The notes under the pieces: model-generated
Told to the model about the DNA's origin: nothing
The model's database searches: none
The model's input: only the letters and a program-made list of their open reading frames with translations
Source: Volvox africanus
Taxonomy: Eukaryota > Chlorophyta > Chlorophyceae > Chlamydomonadales > Volvocaceae
Reading direction: 5' to 3'
Assembly: GCA_030268105.1 (NCBI GenBank)
Contig: BSDZ01000008.1
Coordinates: forward strand, 310,001-374,000
DNA length: 64,000 bases
Position numbers and translations under genes: made by a program
Part shown: positions 1-11,597 of the stretch, one piece after another
Layout: each line of letters opens with the position of its first letter
Position numbering within the stretch: position 1 is the first letter of the stretch

Positions 1-700
1 CCAACCAGTTCTGCAGCTGCTGCCACGTCCGCGGCACCCACCAGACCCACAGCGTCTCCAGCAACCACCTCCGCGACGGCCTTGCCTTTCCCTCTACCTT
101 TCCGCTTGCCCGTCCGCTTGTCCCTTTGCTTGTCTTTCTGTTTGTGAACCTGCTTTTGCCCGGGCTCTACGTCCTCAGGTGAGTCTTTACAAGCTTGCTC
201 TTCCGTTGCCATCGCCGCCGCTTCCGGAATGCCCCCACATCCGGTGCCATGTGGTGTCGCCGCTGGTGGGGGTCCATCAAACACGGGGCCTTGCGGAGCT
301 TTAACGCACACAGCTTCGTGATCGCGGCAGCAGTCGTCAGGGGCAAAGTCAAGGTTTCTGGATGCTTGCGCTGCTGTCTTTTCCTCCTGCGGCGGCAGCG
401 GTGGTGGCAAGGGGGGGGGCGGCGGTGGTAGGGAATGCTGCCTGGCGCCTGACTCTTGCCGCTGTTGTTGCTGTTGTTGTTGCTCCTGGGCCTTCTGTTG
501 CTGCTGCCATCCATAGCCATCAGCCATGGATACCGCAAAGGCAGGTAGCTGCGCTTTTCCCGGATCAGCAGAAGCTTCCGGTGCGGCAGCGAAGTTCGCT
601 CCCTCGCCTGCTGCTGCTGCTGCTAGCGCGGCAGATGCGCCTTCCGGCGCTCCCATATCGGCCGGTGCTACCACATCTTCTGCACCCATATCGTCGCTAC
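1..700 (-). CDS. Partial low-complexity Lys/Ala-rich protein, runs off the left edge
   Basis: On the minus strand one frame stays open from a splice acceptor (TTGGCAG, ending at 701) to base 1. The peptide starts near GSDDMGAEDVV, then passes through an Ala run, a Gln-rich stretch (QQQQKAQEQQQQQQQ), a Pro run, and a basic segment near bases 30-120 rich in Lys/Arg (KQKDKQRDKRTGKRKGRGKG) that could be a nuclear signal. No known domain is visible. The 5' exon is unresolved: a good donor (GTGAGT) lies near 755, but the phase match would require a very short first exon starting MYFP. The reading frame and composition bias are seen directly; a nuclear location is only inferred. Confidence 0.45.
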
Positions 701-915
701 CTGCCAAGTCGCGCGCGCACATGAGGCGGTACACTCGGCATGCACTCACCCGGGAAATACATACGAATTGCGCATTAGGTGGGACATTCAGAAACAATGA
801 CATGACTCTGGATGAGTAACAGATTTCTACACAGGTTCCCCGCTCCAACCACGGGGCCCTCCATTGTCTTCCTGCCTCTCCACTTGTTACCTTCCATGGA
901 AATGTGCGCCCGTTA

Positions 916-932
916 TTACACAAGACCTTACA
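916..932 (-). terminator. Two TGTAA poly(A) signals
   Basis: Minus-strand TGTAA occurs at 932-928 and 920-916, just beyond the stop codon of the His-rich gene. TGTAA is the common poly(A) signal of chlorophycean algae. Confidence 0.5.
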
Positions 933-937
933 TGCAG

Positions 938-2556
938 TCACAACGTATCCTCACCATGACGTTTGTCCTTGGAGCTGCCTAATGAAGTAGATTCCCGGGG
1001 CAGTGGCCAATCATGTTCCACCCGTTCTTCCCCCGCTGCCGTCGGCTCTGTTGTGCGAATTGGAGCCACTCCTGACGTAGGCGCATCCAAGCCCTGCGCC
1101 ATTTGATGCAACATCCCATTTCGCCACTGGTGCTGCTGGGCCACTGCCTCCCCTTGGGGAATAGTCCGCTGTTGATCCAGCTGCTGCTGTTGCTTCCGTT
1201 GCTGCTTTGTCGCTTCCTCTGACGGACACCACTGGCCTGGTTGATCCCAAGCAGCACGTTTCGAACAAGTCGCACGCCACTGATCCGAGACCGGGACAGC
1301 GGGAGGGCCAGATTCTTGAAGCCGCTGCCTTTTGCCCGAATACCGCCATTTGCCTGCAGGGTGCAACGGACCCACCGTGTCTGCTTTGAGCAGTGGCATG
1401 CCGAGTTGCGTTTGATTGATGTACATCGGCGTCCCCTTCCTCTCCTGCAAAATGTGGTGCTCCTTATGGTTGTTGTGGTGGTGATGCTGGCGGTGGTGAT
1501 GCTGGTGGTGGTGATGCTGGCGGTGGTGATGCTGGCGGTGGTGATGGCAATGCTGTTGCGACTTGGGACCACAGCTCCAGTGTCCCTGCAGCTGCTCCGT
1601 TTGCCAAGTGGTCCAGCCACGCTGCGAAAACTTCTGCAAGTCTAGGCGCTGGCAGTCCCGCTCCCGTTTCCGCTCATCGTGATGGTGCCGCTGGGCTAAT
1701 ATGCTGCTGGTGCGGACTTTGTCCGATTCAGCAGCCTGCGAAGACGGTAATATGCTGTCTAGCAGCACTGCCGACGCTGCAGGTTCCGGGCGGAAGGGCT
1801 TCCCGGCGGCTGGGGGTGCATCTGTCCTAAGCATAGCACGCCAGGAGCCATTGCTGAGGTTGACCGCGCATAAGCCCTGCACGCGCTTTAGGCTGGCTTG
1901 ACGGTTCGCTTGTGCGGGGTCAGCGACTGACGCAGGTGGACCACAGGTTGCGGGTGCAACAATACCCAGTGACACGCACTGGGAAGCGCTGCTCAGAGTC
2001 ACGACGGGATCTAATTGAGGGATCAGACGAAAGAGGTTGTCAATTGACATTTTTGACAACGATAAGTCTTTGCTTTGGACAAAGGCAGCTGGCTGACTTT
2101 GGTCATAAAGCAGAGGAGCCTGCAAGCTAACATCAAGCTTTGTCCTTTTGCAGCTCCTCACTAGCAATGTTTCATTCATTTGGTATTGGTTGCCGTGGTC
2201 CAGCACTGTCATACTGGACTGATTTGCTTCTGTCCTGTAGTCCGCTACCTTGGCGGGATAGTTCCCACCCGGAGACATTGTAGCAACAAGATCTTCTCCA
2301 ATTGCATTTCTAATAGCTTCCAGATTAGTGCGAAAAGGCGTTATGTCTGGCAACGAGACAGCACGTGCAAGCGAAAAAGCCCGGGCTGCTAGGGCATGTA
2401 ACGCTCCCTGCAAGGATCGGAATGTTCAACTAATCGATTCTCACGAAGCGGGAAAGACAAGAGCCAATCGACCTTAACACAAACCTAGTGACTTACATCT
2501 GAACGAGATAGTTCCTCGGCTTTTGCAGTGGTGAAGCATACAAGACTTACTGCCAT
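938..2556 (-). CDS. Hypothetical His-rich protein, two exons
   Basis: Exon 1 is 2556-2497 (20 codons, MAVSLVCFTTAKAEELSRSD), donor GATGTAAGT. Exon 2 is 2407-938, acceptor TTGCAG, phase 0, giving about 509 residues. The N-terminal part (SLPDITPFRTNLEAIRNAIG) looks like ordinary folded protein. The middle has a His-rich block of near-regular HHHRQ and HHHHQ units encoded by a 15-bp tandem repeat, and the C-terminal third is Gln-rich. Two TGTAA signals follow the stop within about 25 nt, supporting this strand and end. I do not recognise a family. Metal binding by the His block is possible but only a guess from composition. Confidence 0.6.
1474..1548. repeat. 15-bp tandem repeat encoding the His-rich block
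   Basis: About five units of GGTGGTGATGCTGGC (plus strand) with a few substitutions. The unit length is a multiple of three, so unit number can change without shifting the frame of the minus-strand gene. Confidence 0.85.
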
Positions 2557-3458
2557 CCTAACCGTGACAGCATTTATACGACGTCAAAGAGACTCCCAGC
2601 GCTGCTGGGAGCTAGGTCAAAAAAGAACATCGTCCCCATAACGTTTATTGTTTTCCTCAAACTTTACGGACGCTCGTGTCAAGCTCAATCTTTGTACATT
2701 AAAGTGGCCATGTGGACAGAGAGTCAGGCGAGCAGTTTTTCCATGTACGAGTACGATTGTCCTAACGACTGTCAGCGACCAGTCTGCTCTCAGCCCAGCA
2801 TCAACGCAGCAAGATCATAAAGTGGCGCTCGGTTAGATATCTCTGAACGCTGACCTCAATCTTTCTATCATGTGTCACAACATTAAGGAAAACCTGCCTG
2901 CGCGCCTTCCACGACACATCGCGCCCGTCACGGAAAAACTTCCCCGCCCTAAGCTTGTCAACGTTACCCTTACGTACTAAACCGATAAAGAGCACGCGCT
3001 TTTAACTATGGTAGATGACAACTCACTGAAACCATAGCTTATAAAATGAAAGACCCCGAAAAACAACTCCTAACCCCGCTTAGCGCCGTTCCCCAACCTA
3101 CTGTGGAGGCAAAGGAATGCACTTGTTGTCCTGGTATTATTTACGGTGGCAATCCAGACAAGCTTGCGTGCGGACTGGGCAGTGCCCGACCCCGATCGCC
3201 GTTGAATCCGCACCGATGGCAGATATTGCAAGAATCTGCATGCTCCTTCGTCGCTGTTTTGCTGTTTAAGGTCACGTCTGTCACGACTGCATGCCTTCAC
3301 TTCCTAAGCATCCGTTACCAAAACCTATCGAGACGTCCAGCCGGGCTCTTCCTTATCTGCAAAAGCAGCGACCATCGCCGTGCCGCCAGCCCCTCACAGA
3401 TTCTTAACGGCGTCGTTGCGCTCTTTGAAGGACTGTGCAAGGCCAACGTGATGTACAG
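2557..3458. other. Intergenic: 5' flank of the His-rich gene and 3' region of GIF
   Basis: No convincing gene. A 138-codon open frame on the plus strand (3046-3462) has no family match and no splice context, and it overlaps the 3' end of the GIF gene. No TGTAA was found for GIF in this stretch. Confidence 0.5.
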
Positions 3459-4525
3459 TTAAAGCCCGAGGTTCAGCGGCGGTGGCGCGGGGAGCTGGAA
3501 AGCACTCGCTCCCGCCTGCCCTCCCGCAACACCCTGGGCCCCCAGGGTCCCTCCAAGTGCCCCCAATGCACTGAGCACTTGCTGCTGTCCTAGCGTCTGT
3601 TGCTGTTGCATCGTCTGCGGCAGTTGGAAGTGCTGCGCCTGCTGCTGAAATGGGTTTTGTGGTTGCTGTTGCTGCTGCTGCTGCCGGACGAGGGCTTGCT
3701 GCACAGCTGCCTGTATCTGCTGTTGTGTTAGTTGCATGGAGCCTGGTTGCGTTGCCGCCTGAGCTGCAGAAGCGTTGGGCATGACCATCATCAGTGGATT
3801 TGGCTGTCCCGACTGTTGCTGAGGTTGTTGCTGTTGCAGGCCAGCGAGTGGAAGCTGGCCCGATGATGTGGCGCCAACCGCTGGAGCCGCGACACCAGCA
3901 TTGGGTGGACGAGCTGCCTGGGCCGCCGTGCTGGGTGCTGCTGCTGCCTAGAAGGATGCAACGGAAAAAGAGATTTCAAGGAAAGTACTGCGTGACGGGT
4001 TTATACGGACTGGATCATCCAACGTTGACTGTTCACTCACCTGTGCAGCACTGCCGGTTGCACCCGTTGACGAATATGTGTCAGCCACAGCAGCTAGTAG
4101 CATTAGGTTCTCTTGAAGTTTCTGTTGGAACCTTCAGTGCTCGAATGAGGGAGAAGGAAAGAGCAGCCACGATAACAGTTACCCGAAGCACGCGAATCCA
4201 GCTTTCAGCACTCCCGGAGCGTACCATACATGACACACATCAGCCTCCACTTGAAAAATATGAGGAAAATTTGAGAACTGAAACATAAGTACGTCCCATA
4301 GAAGTCATCCCCCGACTCAACTGGTTAACATCCTGCATCCGACCGAGGTTTTGCTGCTCTGCAATTGCCTTTATAAACTTGAAGTTTTCTTCCAGCATCT
4401 GCAAAACCCATGGGTCGTGAATAATTTCCACTTTCGTGCTTCGGGGTATACTTCCAAGAGCTCACTTCTTGAATCCTTTCCGTGGTCATTGGGGCGGGCT
4501 TGCCTTGACCAGACGCGGAGGCCAT
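3459..4525 (-). CDS. GIF / SS18-type (SSXT) transcription coactivator
   Basis: Four exons join in phase: 4525-4466, 4398-4322, 4131-4041, 3947-3459, giving 238 residues. The SSXT (SNH) domain spans about residues 13-70: MTTERIQE, then MLEENFKFIKAIAEQQNLG, then FQQKLQENLMLLAAVAD, each from a different exon and each matching the family order. The rest is Ala-, Pro- and Gln-rich with QQQQQQ runs, as in plant GIF proteins and animal SS18. In those families the domain binds a partner transcription factor (GRF in plants) and links it to SWI/SNF remodelling; the Gln-rich tail is typical. No GRF gene is nearby. The start is the first ATG, 12 codons before the domain. Function is from family knowledge; exon joins are seen directly. 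Confidence 0.88.
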
Positions 4526-5373
4526 GGTGTTTCAGATCTTGTTCCAATGCAGCTATATAATAAGCCACAGATATATGCTATGGATTGTGTTACTATTATT
4601 GTTACAGGCTTCACAAGCCCGTACGGCCTGTATGCACAAGGACGCTCGATGGACCGTACAAGATCAGAACAAGAAATAACAAAGAAGTGCAGATACAACA
4701 AAGAACAAAGGAAACAAAGGAAATTAAAGCTTTTCCATCAGCAGAAAGGGCTGATCATAACCGCGGTGGTTAACAGGTATAGTGTACTCTTCTAACAAAC
4801 ACTTACCTTCTATACAATATCGGCTATATTCCAATCTGGCAAAGAACTGTACCTGGTACCTCCGAAACTCCTGTCGTATGCTCTGTGGCCATGATATGCA
4901 ATGGCCCATGACGAAGTTGCATTTCACAACGCGTTCTATACTGTTAGGTTTGCGGGGCAACTTGTCAAAATACCGTTACTTAGCGAGCGTGTGGGTGGCA
5001 GGCTACATTCAGGGCTTTGGGATTTTTCACTTCAACACATCATAGTTGAGCAAATTACACGTCTGTGTTTATCTGATAATTAGCATAGAAGCTTGGAAGA
5101 CAAGAGCTCCGAAATTTGGAGGTTACTCAGGTTCTCTATAACCGAACAACAGGTTTGAGCTTGGGAGTAGGGACATGCACCTTTTAGCTAGTTCTTTAAT
5201 CTGCCTGAACAAACAGAGCCAACCTCGGGCTTCATGCTTCATACCTCAGGTACGAAAGACATGTAGGCGCAACAATGTCAAGCGTTACAATCGAATCAAA
5301 ATATTCATTGCACGCCGTAATCGTAATACCAATTCTTAATCCCCATTCTAATCCGCCATTGTTCCCATCGATA
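4526..5373. other. Intergenic between GIF start and RIX1 stop
   Basis: No gene visible. It should hold the GIF promoter and the RIX1 3' UTR. A minus-strand TGTAA at 5289-5285 fits the end of RIX1. Confidence 0.5.
5285..5289 (-). terminator. TGTAA poly(A) signal of the RIX1 gene
   Basis: Lies 85 nt beyond the RIX1/PELP1 stop codon on the same strand. Confidence 0.5.
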
Positions 5374-8300
5374 CTAATCATCGCTGCCGTCGCTATCATC
5401 TCCTGAGTCGATTTCCGGTAATGAGCCCTCACTGTCTTCGCTCTCTTCGCCAAACACAGCCGCAGTCGCTACCGGAGCGGCCGACCTGCCGGAAGCAGGT
5501 TGCTGCTGCACCTGTGCGGGCGCCGATTGCACAACTGCACCTGTGTCATCCACCTCCATCGCATTCGATGCTGCTGCTGCAGCTTCTGCAGTCTCATCCT
5601 CCGCCCTTTTGTCGCCCACTCTACTGGCAAGACTTGCATAAGCAGGCGCTGAAGACTTCCCCTCAACTTGGCCCTTTGCACCCTTGCGCTGTGCCGGCCC
5701 CAGTGGTGATGGTCCCGCCACTCCGGCCGGTGTCATTGCCACCCCCCTTTCCGACGCAGTCGATAGCTTTCGGCACTCGTCGCCACTCCCAACGTTGCGA
5801 CGTTCAGCCATGCCAACCTTCATCTCCTGTGCTCCATTAGCTGCGGGTTGTGCGACCTCACTGCCCGGTGCTTGCTTCACGGGCACATTACGGCTACCCT
5901 TCTTAAAAGCCATTTTGTCCGCTGTATTATCAACCACCGTTGTCGGGGCAACCGTCGCTGCAGGCAGTGCTGGCAGCTGTAGCTGCACGGGGTCAAACAT
6001 GCTCCACAGCCGCGGCCGCGGCAGCAGCATTCCCTGGATTGCATCGGCAACGGTGGAGCCGCTCCGCGGCACGGCCCATGACGGCACGCTTCGTGGCCGC
6101 AGCAGCGCTTCCAGGGCCAGAAGGCCCTCGGAGGACACCTCCGCCAGCGCCACACCCCCGGCGCCGCTGGCTCCCGAGGATAGGAGCTGCAAGCCGTCGG
6201 AGAGAAACGGATGGCGGGAGGGCCAGGGTGCTGCTAGGCTGGCTATGAGTGTACGTGTGGCCGTGACACGTAAACAGGCCACATCCGCAGCGCGTGCAGC
6301 AGCAGCAGGTCCAGGCTCTCTTGAGACGCGATACGCCGCTTCCGCCAGTACGGCAGCCATATGGTACGACAGTGCGTCCAGCTGGCCGCGCAGATCTGCG
6401 GACAGCGCAGGACCGTACACCTGCAGCAGCGCCTCTCCTACTTCCAATGCGGCGACTTGGGCCTCCATATCAGCAGGCGACGCCAGCGGTGCAATGGCTG
6501 CCGCCGCCGCCGCCGCCGTCGCAGCATCAAACACTGCCAGAGGGCCGCTGTTGGTTTTGGCCCTCTTTGCCGGCAATTGCAATGCATCCGCCGCCGCTGG
6601 AGCCTGTCCAGCCCCGCCCAGGAAGCTGCCGTATAACGCCGCCTTCGACTTTTCCTGCTGCTGCGTTGCGCTAAGGCCGTACAGCTCCGTGACGAGCATT
6701 CCCACAATCTCAACAGCCAGGTATCGACCCGCTGCGAAGCCACCGACGCGGAGTACGGCCGTCGTAGTGCGATAGAGGCTCGTCCGTACAGGGGCGGGCA
6801 TGGTGACGGCCAGTCCACCTGCGCCGCCGGCCTTGATTCTGCAATACCACGGCAGGAACGATTATAAACAAGACCATATGCTACACGCACAGAAACATAC
6901 GAGACAACCTCCCTTGACCCCCAAGCCTGCTCTTCACCGCGCTCGGGCCTTATGCTTTCTGAGAGGCCTCTAATCCTAATGGTTACGGCGTGCGCTATCT
7001 CCAAACCCTACCTGGCACTTACCCTGTGCCTGATACCTGGTCACAACATCCTGATCATTTCTGCACCTTTCGGCGCTCGTGCCTTTCCTCGAGAGTTGAG
7101 AATTTCAGAAGACCGAATACCAAATCATCCCCACCTGCGCAAGTGCTCCCCCAGCAGTCTGCCCACCAGCGCCATCAGCGGCATCATCATAGACCTCGTC
7201 ACCCGGGCGGTCAGCCCTAGCAGCTCCCAGCCGCTCACATGCAAGTCCGGGAGTACGGCCAGAACTGCCGACTGGGCGGATGCGGAGGGAGCCGTACGGC
7301 CAGGAGCCAACAGCACTGCGGGATGGAGGCCGTGAACGTGCAGTGAGATGGAAAATGTATACCCCATGAAAGAAGAGAGGGGCCCAGGGCGGGTAAAGTG
7401 GGGAACGCATATGAAAGTTCGACAAATGGCCTTTGTTACCATCCCTAACCTTCTGTGAAGGATGGTCGTGAAAACCCATCATGGACATTAAGACGAAAAT
7501 GCCAAACGACATTTAGCCGCGCCGCTGTGGTGAAGAAACGACAAGATTGGAGTTGGTGAGTGGAGGAGTGGATGAGGCGAGCCTGGGGGAATGCTATGAC
7601 CCCGAAATGAAGGCGGGCGAACGTCTCATTGATTCGAGTCCACCTCTGGTGCGTCGGTTGGTTCTGGTCCGCCTCCGGGATGGGGATGGGGATGGGGATG
7701 GCACAGGCAGGGGAACGATCGGGCGCGGAGGGCCAGCAAAAAGCGGAATAAACTTCCCCATAAAATTGTCGGTCCCTTCAAGCCCCCCACCCCCACCCGT
7801 GGCATCCACTTTGAGCATCCGCATGACCAGCAGGAGGATGGCGTGAGAGGGTATCGGCACCGGGCTGGTGGAGCCCCGTCCCACCAGCGTCACCAGACAG
7901 TGCAACAGCGCCGACATCAGCTGCGCGATAGTGGACCGTAATAGACAACGGGAGGGAGAGGGAGTGGAGGAGGGAGCGGAGGGATTGGGGAGAAACAACG
8001 GGAGAGAGGGTAAGACAAATACTTAATCGAACCAATTAATGCAAGGAGAGCAAAAGGTTCGCTGCACAGTTTAATTAGGAGAGCAGAAGAACACTTAATG
8101 GTAGCTTGAGGCGAGACTGCATGGTGATTATGGGATTTAAGCGAGGAGCAGAATGGAGAGGGTAACCCTGAACGAAATCCTCAACGCATGAGAATGAAAA
8201 GGGGGACAACCGCACACACACAGACACAGACACATTTTCTAGATCCTCGCAGGTAAGACCAAACCCCATGTCAACGCTCCGGGGCCAGAGCCTCCATTCC

Positions 8301-10295
8301 GGTTCGAAGCTGCGTGCGCATGCGCAAAATCTCATGTGGCTCGCATCTGCATTTATTACCTGCACCGTCAACGTCACGTCAGGCCTCGGCGCCACCGCAG
8401 CTGCACCGCCACCACTGCCGCTTACAAAGCCCATTGAACCCAGCAGCCCCTGCGCGTCCGCTACGCCCAGTCCAGAGGCTTCCAAATGCTCCCGCGCCCG
8501 CTCTCCAAGACCCCCGTCTGGCGTAGCGGCGATGACGGCGGTGGAGGCGGTACCCCCGGTGGTGGCTGCAATGCCGCCGCCGTGGTAGAGCAGCAGGTCA
8601 ATGGCGGTGTGCAACGACAACAGCACCCGGCGGACAAGGTTAGCCCAGGCGGCTGCGTCGTCAGCGACTGCACGAGGCAGAAGTGCCAGCGCGGCGGCGG
8701 CGCTGCACCGCACGTCCAGCCGTGAATTGGGTCCCGCCATAAGGCCCGCAAGGTTGCGCTCCAAGGGTATTGTGTGGTTGCGCGCCACGGTGGGCAGGGC
8801 CTGTAATACAGAGTGTACAGCGGCCAGCGCCGAGACCTGACAGGCTGGCAGTCGGAAAGGGACGGAACGGAATGGCGGGTCACATGGCATATGGAGTATA
8901 TTGTTACATGGGACACAGCAGAAGGTGATGACCATGACACGACGGTTCGTGATCGCGACCATGTAATCCTACCGATCTCAATGCGCCGCGAGGATCTAAT
9001 CCAATGGCCGCCGCGACGTGAGTGATTGATCTGATGGCGGAGTGGATTCCACGTTTCTTATCCTCCCATTCCCATTCCCAAGCCCAGCCCCAGTCCCCCA
9101 AACATGTGGCTGGCTGCAGCGGGCGTGGCGCAGCTGTTGGCATGGAACCAGATCGGCAATGTAGCGCCAGTGCGGGAACACCACACACACGCGCTGGCGC
9201 GCGTACGAAAGGTTGAAAAGGTGTTGGATTCGTTTCGCCCCTCTCTCTCAACCCTTTCCCCTTACCCCTCTCCCTTCGCCCCACATTTGTTACCTGGTTC
9301 TGCCAGTAACGGTGTGGCTACCTGCAGCGTGCGTCCCGCGATGCTGGAAGAGTCCCTCCGGACACCGGGGACTTCCAGCAGCTCACGGATTCTACGTGAG
9401 GAGAACATGTGCGAGCGCAAATGTGGCGCTCAGCGGATGCGTGCGTGTCAGGGGCAGAGGACAAACCTCTTACTAGGTCAAGTACTAAGCCAATCCCTTA
9501 CATAGCATGAAGCTCGTGGGCAGGGGAGTCAGAGGGGAGAAATTATAACGGCTTTGTCGTTCCTACAGCCTCCTCCTCTCAATTTCGGCGCGCATGGCTG
9601 CACATGACCTCCACTTACCTCAACCCTCCCCCCAAACACACACACCTGGAAAAGAGGTCACTCAGTGCCCGCAGCGCCGCTGCCTTGGTGATGGGTTCCG
9701 AATCCCGACGAACCAACTCGATCAATGCCGCGGCCCAATCACCATACGACGTCAGAAAGGCCCGGGTGGGAACGTGGCGACACACATGGCCCAACAACGT
9801 TGCGGCGCCGGGACGGAAGGGGGCCTGGCCGGGGGAGGTGGAATGGATTCCATTAACGGGAAAATAGAAGATAAAATAAACAGGAAAACAATAACGGGGC
9901 CGTATATGTGCGCGGTAGGGAGGATGTAAGACAGGGAGAAGCCGGCGGACACACCCAGCAGCATTTCGTGAAATAAACTACATGATTTGATTCGTTAAAC
10001 GGTGACACGTCCATTGATCTTGACGCTTTTCCCTACCAGGACCCTTCTGTTGAGCAGGGCAAGTACGTACCTCGCCCTTGGTAATGTGCTTCAGCAACCG
10101 CTCCACTAACTTGCCTTGGAGTTCTGTAACAGGAGCCCACAATCCGCCCTGGGCTCCGTCTGGGCCTGCCGTTAAGAGGCAACTCTCGACAAGCTGCTGC
10201 GCGACGGCGGCGATTAGCGACGCATCGAGCGGCTGCTCAAGGGACGAAATAATGTTACGCAGTATAGAAACACGTAATAAAGCAGCAGCCTCCAT
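5374..10295 (-). CDS. RIX1 / PELP1-type 60S ribosome biogenesis factor
   Basis: Eight exons join in phase: 10295-10071, 9824-9646, 9391-9322, 9193-9104, 8836-8360, 7920-7797, 7315-7135, 6838-5374, about 936 residues. The first two-thirds is all-helical: LLGHVCRHVPTRAFLTSYG with ALRALSDLFSR, then LDVRCSAAAALALLPRA, and PVPIPSHAILLLVMRMLKVD, a stretch typical of RIX1/PELP1. The tail is Ala/Ser-rich and ends in an acidic run (LPEIDSGDDSDGSDD) like that of PELP1. In yeast and animals this protein scaffolds the Rix1 complex, which helps remove ITS2 and load Rea1/MDN1 on pre-60S particles in the nucleolus and nucleoplasm. Exon 4 (30 codons) and the long intron after 8360 are the least certain parts. 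At exon 2 a second donor (GAGGTAAGT, exon end 9619) would add nine in-frame residues. Confidence 0.75.
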
Positions 10296-11597
10296 TTCTG
10301 TAGTAATTAAGCTTTCCGCACTTCAATAAAGGACATCAACAGTGCAAGCAGGTTAGGCCGGACTAAGCTTCAAAATCCTCGTCCAATGTGAATGCTTTCC
10401 ATTAGGGAAAATGAACTGCGATCAACGACATTACTCCTGTCGGAGCCGTATTTAGCCGCTTCATGCACGTCACGCGACGCGACACACAGAGCACGCGTGT
10501 CGATGGTTGTCTTGCTCGAGAACACATAGGTGTCTCCCTAGTAGTTTAATCATAGACACCGGCGTGAATTTTAATTGTACGCAGCAATAACTCTGTTCTC
10601 AGACAACCCGCTCCCTATTTGTGAACGCCGTCGAGCGCAAGCCCCAGGGCAAAGATTGCTCTGCAAATTGTGGCAAGTCCAGGACGTCAATTTCATGATA
10701 TACCATGAAAGCTGCTGTAGAGATCTCATAAGTTGGTCAGAACACTCTGAAAGCGCAAGGCAATCTGACTTTGCATGTTACGTCGGCAGGAGGAATCGGT
10801 TACCACGGTAATCGGTTTGTCATGGTGTGTTCGTCCTGGGGATGGCAATAACGGCAGGAAGGGACAGCGGTCGGCCAAGGAGTGCGGGAAGGCGACATAA
10901 TGCCTCAGTGGTAGAGATGGCGATGATGATGCGGAGAACGTGGAGATAGTCGATGGCGGCGGGTACGGTGTCGTAACAAAGGGCAGCGGCAATGGCTAGG
11001 AGTCAAGTGGGATTCCGCGGTTGTGGCACGGTCGCAGGGAACGCTTCTTTTCCGACATTCAACAATGGAATGAAGATAGCCAAGCGGGCACGCTACTCTC
11101 CGTCAGCACAACGGATACGCAGCAATGGGAAGCGGCGATCCAGGCTGTAGCATGCGTGACACTAGCAGGCGAGGCGCAAGTAGTTTGGAATCTATTTAAA
11201 AAACATGCTTTGCTATCCTTTCAAGGAAAGGCCTTGCGCATACCGAGTCAGGGCAATGATCTTAGCCATATTCGGCCATTCCATGCACATCACGCGACGC
11301 TGGCGACACGACTCAACTCTCTTCCTGCATGAACATGGCCATCTAAAGCCCACGATAGATTCTGTGTAAACTCACATCGATACCTTAGAAACTTAACCTT
11401 AGTCTAACCAGAGACAGGGACAGGCAGTTGTTTTTCGGCTATTATTGCTTGGCAAGCCTGGCGTGATAACCTCATGGTGTATTGTAAAAGTTGCCTAGGA
11501 TGTCTATAATGAGTTGAATAGCGCGCTCATCAAACGCAAGCCCACCGGACAGCAGCTGTCTTATGCAGCGACTTTCTGCGTCACATACATAGCAGAT
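10296..11597. promoter_or_regulatory. Divergent spacer between RIX1 (-) and DUF4211 gene (+)
   Basis: The two genes are transcribed away from this 1.3 kb spacer, so both promoters should lie here. Its right half (about 10849-11185) is a decayed copy of coding sequence from the DUF4211 gene. A CAG acceptor sits two bases before the chosen DUF4211 ATG, so an upstream non-coding exon is possible. Confidence 0.5.
10849..11185 (+). pseudogene. Relic partial copy of a DUF4211-gene exon segment
   Basis: The segment aligns by eye with 12999-13370 inside exon 1 of the downstream gene. Shared blocks include GCGATGATGATG, CCGCGGTTG with CGGTCGCAGG, CTTCTTTTCCGAC against CTTCTTCTCCGAC, GAAGATAGCCAAGC against GAAGACAGCCAAGC, and CAGCACAACGGATACGCAGCAA against the same with one change. 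The copy has lost the reading frame through indels, so it is not expected to make protein. It lies about 2.15 kb upstream in the same orientation. Confidence 0.7.

Noticed and set aside
1474..1548. Regularly spaced repeat that could look like a CRISPR array
   Set aside because: It is a head-to-tail 15-bp coding repeat without spacers in a eukaryotic gene.
3046..3462. Plus-strand 138-codon open frame
   Set aside because: No family resemblance, overlaps the GIF 3' end, and no splice or poly(A) support.
5684..6775. Plus-strand 363-codon open frame
   Set aside because: Antisense to the last RIX1 exon; its Ala/Pro/Ser-rich composition follows from the coding strand.
8268..8340. Possible extra RIX1 exon after 8360
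   Set aside because: Acceptor-like CAG sites exist, but every frame either stops or breaks the phase; joining 8360 directly to 7920 keeps phase 0.
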